Below, in pieces: positions 59,777 to 64,000 of a stretch of DNA of 64,000 nt. Location: contig NC_084802.1 in the NCBI RefSeq assembly GCF_963169125.1, forward strand, positions 14,818,896 through 14,882,895. Reading direction: 5' to 3'. Each line of letters starts with the position of its first letter. Position 1 is the stretch's first letter. This DNA is from Humulus lupulus. Lineage: Eukaryota; Streptophyta; Magnoliopsida; Rosales; Cannabaceae. The translations under genes were made by a program, and so were the position numbers. The notes beneath the pieces are model-generated. The model was not told the DNA's origin. It saw only the letters and a list, made by a program, of their open reading frames with translations, and did not search any database.

Positions 59777-60326
59777 GTATGGTGTGTGTGTATGGTTATT
59801 TAGTTAGGCTAAAAAACTTAAAAATTTATGCAACTAGAAATCTTAGAAGTTCTCGTGAAATGTAAGTTGGAAAGCTAGTGCTTTTCGCTTTCTTGACAAG
59901 AAACATATTTTAGTTTATTAATACAAAAAGATAACATTTCCACTTTTGTTTTTTTTTCCCAGTTTTTGTTTGTCTTGTTTCCCATAACCTAACTCTAAAC
60001 ACATTTCCCACTTCGAACTTAGAAAGAAAGAGAAACTTTGGGAGAATAAGAGGAATAGCATGGGCTTCATAAAGGACCTCTAACAGCCATATTCACATTT
60101 GTTAATTTGGATGCCATACTTGATGCCCTGCTGGTTACCTATCACAGAGAGAATTTTGACAAAGCTATTTACACATCAATTCTATGTTTGTATTGAACTT
60201 TACAGAAAGGAATTAACCTTGCTAGGTCTTTAGAGAAGAAATAAATGGGGATAGAAGTTAGTACAAAATGTATGAATTGTTTCTTCATATTAATAATAAA
60301 ATGACTTTTTCTTTTACAATGTGCAG

Positions 60327-60545
60327 GTATATTGAGATGATTTCTTTGGAGCAATTCTTGACAACATTTGTAGTTGAGGCCTTTAGAATGGAAGAATGTA
60401 TTTCACTAATTTTTGTGTACATTTCTTGTTTTGTATTTAGTGATAAAGGAATCTAAATTGGGCATAAATTATGTTGTAATATGATTTCTTAAGCCTAGAC
60501 TAGTAGACTAAATATTGTAATTACATTTTGAGTAATTAATAAAAA
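60327..60545 (+). other. Possible terminal exon with poly(A) signal
   Basis: After a TGTGCAG acceptor the frame reads RYIEMISLEQFLTTFVVEAF and runs to a stop at 60456. An AATAAAAATC poly(A)-like signal follows at about 60537. I do not recognise the protein. If the captured fragments are co-transcribed, this could supply the 3' end. Confidence 0.3.
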
Positions 60546-60637
60546 TCTATTTATGTTACCATATTTGGCTTCAACTTTCATATTTGTTTTCCTAGTTTTG
60601 TGTAAGTAAAAAAAGATTATGTTTCTCTAAGCTAATA

Positions 60638-60960
60638 TAACACATGTGTTATACTAAAGTGTAGTATAACACAAAAAAAGTGTTATACTAAAGTGTAGTA
60701 TAACACAAAAAAAGGGTTATGCTAAAGTGTAGTATAACACAAAAAATGTGTTATATAATCGACTATAAATAACATAATTCAACACTTATCTATATATTAA
60801 AATAACACAGAAATTGTGTTATCGTTGATAGTACAATAACACATCTGTATAATACTGATAAAGTGTTATGTAAAGTACCCTGACCTACGATAACATAGTC
60901 GGTCTTAACACATGAGAAAGTGTTATCGTATGTTTTGATAACACATTTTTGGTGTTATTA
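60638..60960. repeat. CACTA subterminal repeats with short hairpins
   Basis: Three ~34-bp tandem units contain GTGTTATACTA, AAGTG, TAGTATAACAC (60646-60672, 60680-60706, about 60714-60740). Each unit is itself an inverted repeat. Single ATAACACA or TGTGTTAT words continue to the end and occur near the left end at 51918-51926. Such subterminal repeats are transposase-binding sites in CACTA elements. Confidence 0.85.
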
Positions 60961-60984
60961 AAAGCATTTTTTCTTGTAGTGGCT

Positions 60985-63060
60985 CCACATCTTGTAGCCT
61001 TTGAACCCAATTGAATACCTGATGAACACACACTTTAAAGCTCTAGGCTCTGATTTGCTCTACCTTATGTGAACATAAGCAACACATCCGAAAGTTCTCA
61101 AATGATCATATTTTTTTGGATGTCCCGACCACATCTCAATTGGAGTTTTGAAGTTAAAAGCTATTGAAGCGCATCTATTAATCAAGTAACATGCAGAAAC
61201 AACTGCTTTAGCCCAAAAATTCTTGGGTAAACCCGAGTAGATCAACATACACCTTACTCTTTCAAGGAAACTTATATTCATCCTTTCATCGAGACCATTT
61301 TGTTGAGGAGTATTCCTAACTGTCAAATGTCTTGCTATACCAGCCTGCTTAAAAAACTTGTTAAACATATTAGCACAAAACTCTAACCCATTGTTAGTTC
61401 TAAGCCTTTTGATTTTCTTTTCAGTTTGAGTTTCAATCATAACCTTCCATTCTTTAAAAGTTTCAAATGCATCATTCTTGTTCTTAAGTATATAAACCCA
61501 TACATGTCTTGAAAAGTCATCAATGAAAGTTAGAAAGTACCTAGCTCCACCTCGAGAAAGAGTCCTTGATGGTCCCCAAAGATCTAAATGTATGTAGTCA
61601 AGTGTGCCTTTAGTTCTGTGAGTTCCAACACCAAATTTGACCTTTGTTGATTTTCCCAAAACACATTTTTCACAAAAATCCATGTCCTGAATTGTGTTCT
61701 CACCAAGCAACCCTTGATTCTCTAAAATTTCGAGACCTTTTTGGCTAACATGACCCAATTTTCTATGCCAAAACATTGCTGAATTTGTCATGACTTTAAA
61801 AGCTATTGAAACCATATCTTTAGATGTACTCCCTTGTAAAACATGTACCCCATTTATCATTAAACCTTTCATCAACACCATTGAAGATTTTATTACTTTC
61901 ATGATACCATTCTCAACTTTGACTAAACAACCCTCTTTATCCAACATTGCAACTGATATAAGGTTCCTTTTTATCTCAGGAACATGTATCACTTGCTATA
62001 GTTATACTATACTACCTCTAATAACCTCTAGTTTTATTGATCCTATTCCAATCACCGAACAAGCTCGATTATCCCCAAGCTTTATTGTCCCTCATTCAGT
62101 CTTCTTGTACTTGATGAACTGAAGTTTATTCGGACACACATGAAAGGAACAACTTGAATCAATCACCCAGTCGATGCCTGAATACCTTGATACCACTAAA
62201 ACTCCAGCACTGTTATAACCTTCACTATTGCCTCCATCTAAAACAACATTAGCATTACTCGATTTCTTGCTGTTAGATTTTAGTTCAGGGCAATCCTTTA
62301 TCAAATGTGTGGTTTTGTGACAAATGAAACATCTCTTCTTGTACCTCAAATTTGACTTCCCCCTTTTCTGATTTCCTTGACTCTTATTTTCCCTTTTGTC
62401 TGTTCTCCCTCGGATCAGTAGCCCTTCTCCTGAGATTTCTTCCTTCTGTTCAGATTTTCTCTTCATCTCCTTAGACATCAAGGCACTTTGAACCCCATCC
62501 AATGTCAATAAATCCCTTCCAAACATCATAGTGTCTATGAAGTGTTCATAGCTATCATTGAGCAAAGAATTCAGAATTATAATGGCTTGATCCTCATCTT
62601 CGATCTTAATTTCTATGTTTTCCAAATCAAGAATTCTTTATTGAAATCATCCAAATGATCTTCAATGGACTTATCAGGTGTCATCTTGAATGAATACAAA
62701 TTTTGCTTCAAGAATAATCTGTTTGCCAGAGACTTAGTCAAATAAAGACTCTCAAGTTTTGTCCATATACTTTTTGCACTCTTCTCCTTTGTGAGATTAC
62801 GCAAGACCTTATCACCAAGACTTAGGATGATAGAACTATGGGCCTTGTCAAGAATGTCATCCTTCTCCTTCTTGGTCATCCCCTTTAGCTTGGTCTCATC
62901 AATGGCGTTTTGAAGTCCTTGTTCCCCAAGCAAACTTCATCTTTACCCTCCACAATCCAAAATCATTCTTTCCTCTAAATTTCTCCATATCAAATTTTGC
63001 ATTACCCAGTGTTCCCCAAGATCGAACCCTCCAAGTCTTGAACTCTATCAAGCTCTGGCG
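60985..63060 (-). pseudogene. Copia gag, protease and integrase (5' half)
   Basis: From the right: gag at about 63017-62613 (MEKFRGKNDFGLWRVKMKFA, then KSIWTKLESLYLTKSLANRL), with a CX2CX4HX4C knuckle CFICHKTTHLIKDC near 62330. The protease reads WVIDSSCSFHVCPNK near 62160, where the family has D-S-G. Integrase (61992-61060) has the HHCC part WHRKLGHVSQ and CEKCVLGKS, then HLDLWGPSRT, LRTNNGLEF and PQQNGLDERMN. The second catalytic Asp (RTDNG in the family) is Asn. A stop follows VAYVHIR at 61060, after which the frame continues past stops to KMWS at the CACTA edge. It is the partner of 49985-51892. Confidence 0.92.
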
Positions 63061-63063
63061 AAA

Positions 63064-63080
63064 CCTGGCTCCTGATACCA
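63064..63080 (-). other. Copia primer-binding site (initiator tRNA-Met type)
   Basis: The minus strand reads TGGTATCAGGAGCCAGG three bases inside the 5' LTR. It matches the usual TGGTATCAGAGCCAGG complement of initiator tRNA-Met apart from one extra G. Confidence 0.85.
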
Positions 63081-63083
63081 GTT

Positions 63084-63413
63084 TGTTAAGCAAACTTCAC
63101 TTGATATTTGACGCATTCTCACACTAAGATAATCAAGAACAAACACAAACAAACAACTCAGAAAGATTTACATGGTTTAGAAGGATTTCTCCTTCCTACA
63201 TCCACAGGAAGCAACACTTAAGCTCTTTATTATTCTCTCTGAAACAATCTCAATTATTACAAGTAAAACCATACCTTTGTGTCTTTACGATGAGACTATT
63301 TATAGGCATAGATATAAGGCGTCAAAACATAGAAAAGAAACAGAGCTAACTAACGGTCATAACGAGCCCAAAAAGAATAGAGTCTAAAACAGAATTAAAG
63401 GTCATAATTAATT
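63084..63413 (-). repeat. Copia 5' LTR
   Basis: 330 bp. The inner end TGTTAAGCAAAC matches 25010 and the outer end ATAATTAATT meets the target duplication GTATA at 63414-63418. It aligns with the two parts of the 3' LTR; the extra ATAGGCATAG and GAGTCTAAAACAG-like stretches are indels between the copies. Confidence 0.92.
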
Positions 63414-64000
63414 GTATATCTCTATGTCAATCTTTTATTGGACTCTGTCAAGTGTTATATTGTGTTTAGATTCTTATTATTGTAGTGGTGTAATCTCACT
63501 CTCTCCTAACAAAAGGGTTGTGGTAGTGGAAAAGAGGTAAATGAAAGATGACAAAAAAAATGAAGCACCACTGCCCTTAGTGTTTTACCACCGCTCGTAC
63601 AAGGTGGTGGGGTATGAGCATGCTGCTTTTCTCTACCTTATGGGCACCTAGATCATTTCGAAGGTTCCCAGACATTACAATACATGGGAATCAATGCCTT
63701 AAAAATACAAGGACCAATTGTTTTTTTAAAAATGTCTTATAATTAATATATTATTGTGTTTTTTTTCCAATGTAGTGGTATTATAAAATAAAAGGTCGTG
63801 AGGATTATGCAAAGTGTCTAGAGGGTATCGATTGAGAGATGGAAGATCGATACCATGATAGGAAAACAAAAAGACAGACACACTTTGAAAGTTACTACAA
63901 AGGACAAGAGGATTGGGACGAGATCTTCAACCACCTAACCAAGGCGCAGTGGAAGCAGAATTGTGAGTTATTTACAACTCCAAGTTTGATTGCATGCTCC
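63414..64000. other. Right flank of copia; possible transposase-related exon at its end
   Basis: Continues the sequence left of 25010 after the copia insertion. From about 63850 a plus-strand frame reads KTKRQTHFESYYKGQEDWDE, then IFNHLTKAQWKQNCELFTTP to the window end. The W...CELF pattern recalls plant En/Spm-type transposase-associated proteins, but the piece is too short to be sure. Confidence 0.35.

Larger units (their letters stand above)
51896..60981 (+). mobile_element. Non-autonomous CACTA transposon carrying host gene fragments
   Basis: Left end CACTACACCAAACAC at 51896, right end TTTTTTCTTGTAGTG at 60981, whose reverse complement is CACTACAAGAAAAAA, the signature CACTA terminus. 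The 3-bp target duplication GCT is at 51893-51895 and 60982-60984. The interrupted copia frame resumes across the insertion (KMWS to the right, then SRDVVFEKD to the left) when the transposon and one GCT are discounted. Subterminal ATAACACA/TGTGTTAT repeats are dense at 60638-60960. No transposase frame is present in 9.1 kb; instead there are exons from at least five unrelated host genes, all on the plus strand. Confidence 0.93.
25010..63413 (-). mobile_element. Tnt1-like Ty1/copia element, split by nested insertions
   Basis: Both outer ends are visible: the left LTR end TGTTAAG at 25010 and the right LTR edge at 63413, flanked by the target duplication GTATA (25005-25009 and 63414-63418). 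The 3' LTR is split into 25010-25195 and 49782-49902 by LTR F and its nested load. The pol frame is split into 49985-51892 and 60985-63060 by a CACTA transposon. Without the insertions the element would be about 4.7 kb. Gag, protease, integrase, RT and RNase H order is that of Ty1/copia; motifs resemble Tnt1-type (Tork lineage) polyproteins. Confidence 0.9.

Noticed and set aside
51896..60981. Helitron or Pack-MULE as the gene-capturing element
   Set aside because: The ends are CACTA/TAGTG with a 3-bp duplication. Helitrons have no duplication and end CTRR; MULEs have long inverted ends and 9-bp duplications.
1..64000. Endogenous pararetrovirus or other viral integration
   Set aside because: All reverse-transcribing sequences have LTRs, gypsy or copia domain order, or LINE structure; no coat, movement-protein or caulimovirid arrangement was seen.
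1..64000. tRNA genes
   Set aside because: No convincing cloverleaf with A and B boxes was noticed by eye; only the primer-binding site at 63064-63080 resembles tRNA complement. A tRNA scan was not run.

Overview
The window is nuclear DNA of a flowering plant, almost certainly a eudicot. The evidence is a plant L1-type LINE, Tat-clade Ty3/gypsy elements with a second (archaeal-like) RNase H, a Tnt1-like Ty1/copia element, a Cassandra TRIM with a 5S-rRNA-like segment, a CACTA transposon, and spliced fragments of plant genes (AGO5-like, CYP90D-like, GT31 galactosyltransferase-like, DUF707). The species cannot be fixed from sequence alone. I see no intact host gene. The region is a heterochromatin-like stack of nested, mostly dead mobile elements.

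Layout, left to right. 1-3.66 kb: minus-strand LINE cut by the window edge, with ORF1 and ORF2 frameshifted and the reverse-transcriptase FADD box changed to FAND. 3.66-5.75 kb: AT-rich, nothing recognised. 5.75-15.3 kb: 3' part of a plus-strand Tat-lineage gypsy element. It has the integrase tail, a 66-bp tandem array, a degenerate ~70-bp array, an antisense multi-exon gene whose 3' half is tandemly duplicated (2 x ~2.8 kb), a polypurine tract and the 3' LTR. 15.3-19.98 kb: LTR remnant, decayed gypsy gag-protease, another LTR-like start. 19.99-24.88 kb: a solo LTR (X1) with target-site duplication (TSD) ATACA, holding a nested solo LTR (Y) and a Cassandra solo LTR.

From 25.01 to 63.41 kb everything lies inside one minus-strand Tnt1-like copia element (TSD GTATA). 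Its 3' LTR was hit by a solo LTR (F, 25196-49776, TSD AAAAC). F was hit by an Angela-like solo LTR (B, 26895-49153, TSD TGCTC). B was hit by solo LTR X2 (27731-29627, TSD ATCTA) and by an 18.5-kb Tat gypsy element (C, 30090-48578). C in turn contains solo LTR E (39205-41799, TSD CTCTT) and a non-coding LTR element D (42706-47234, TSD GTCAG). The order of insertion can therefore be read from the nesting.

The body of the copia element is also split by a 9.1-kb non-autonomous CACTA transposon (51896-60981, TSD GCT). It has no recognisable transposase but carries exon-intron fragments of at least five host genes, all in plus orientation. The largest has ten consecutive AGO5-like exons (N-terminal region, PAZ, start of MID, no PIWI) with every exon open and GT/AG boundaries kept. 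A CYP90D-like brassinosteroid P450 fragment, a GT31 galactosyltransferase exon, a DUF707 exon and an organelle zinc-finger-like first exon accompany it. This gene-capturing CACTA is the most remarkable object in the window.

Across unrelated LTRs three shared designs recur: a pocket of short CG-rich palindromes in an AT-rich background, an array of GTGACT/AGTCAC-type dyads, and a conserved ~50-bp block ending in a GTGCAG-like motif. All homology statements come from reading the sequence against remembered family features; no search was run.
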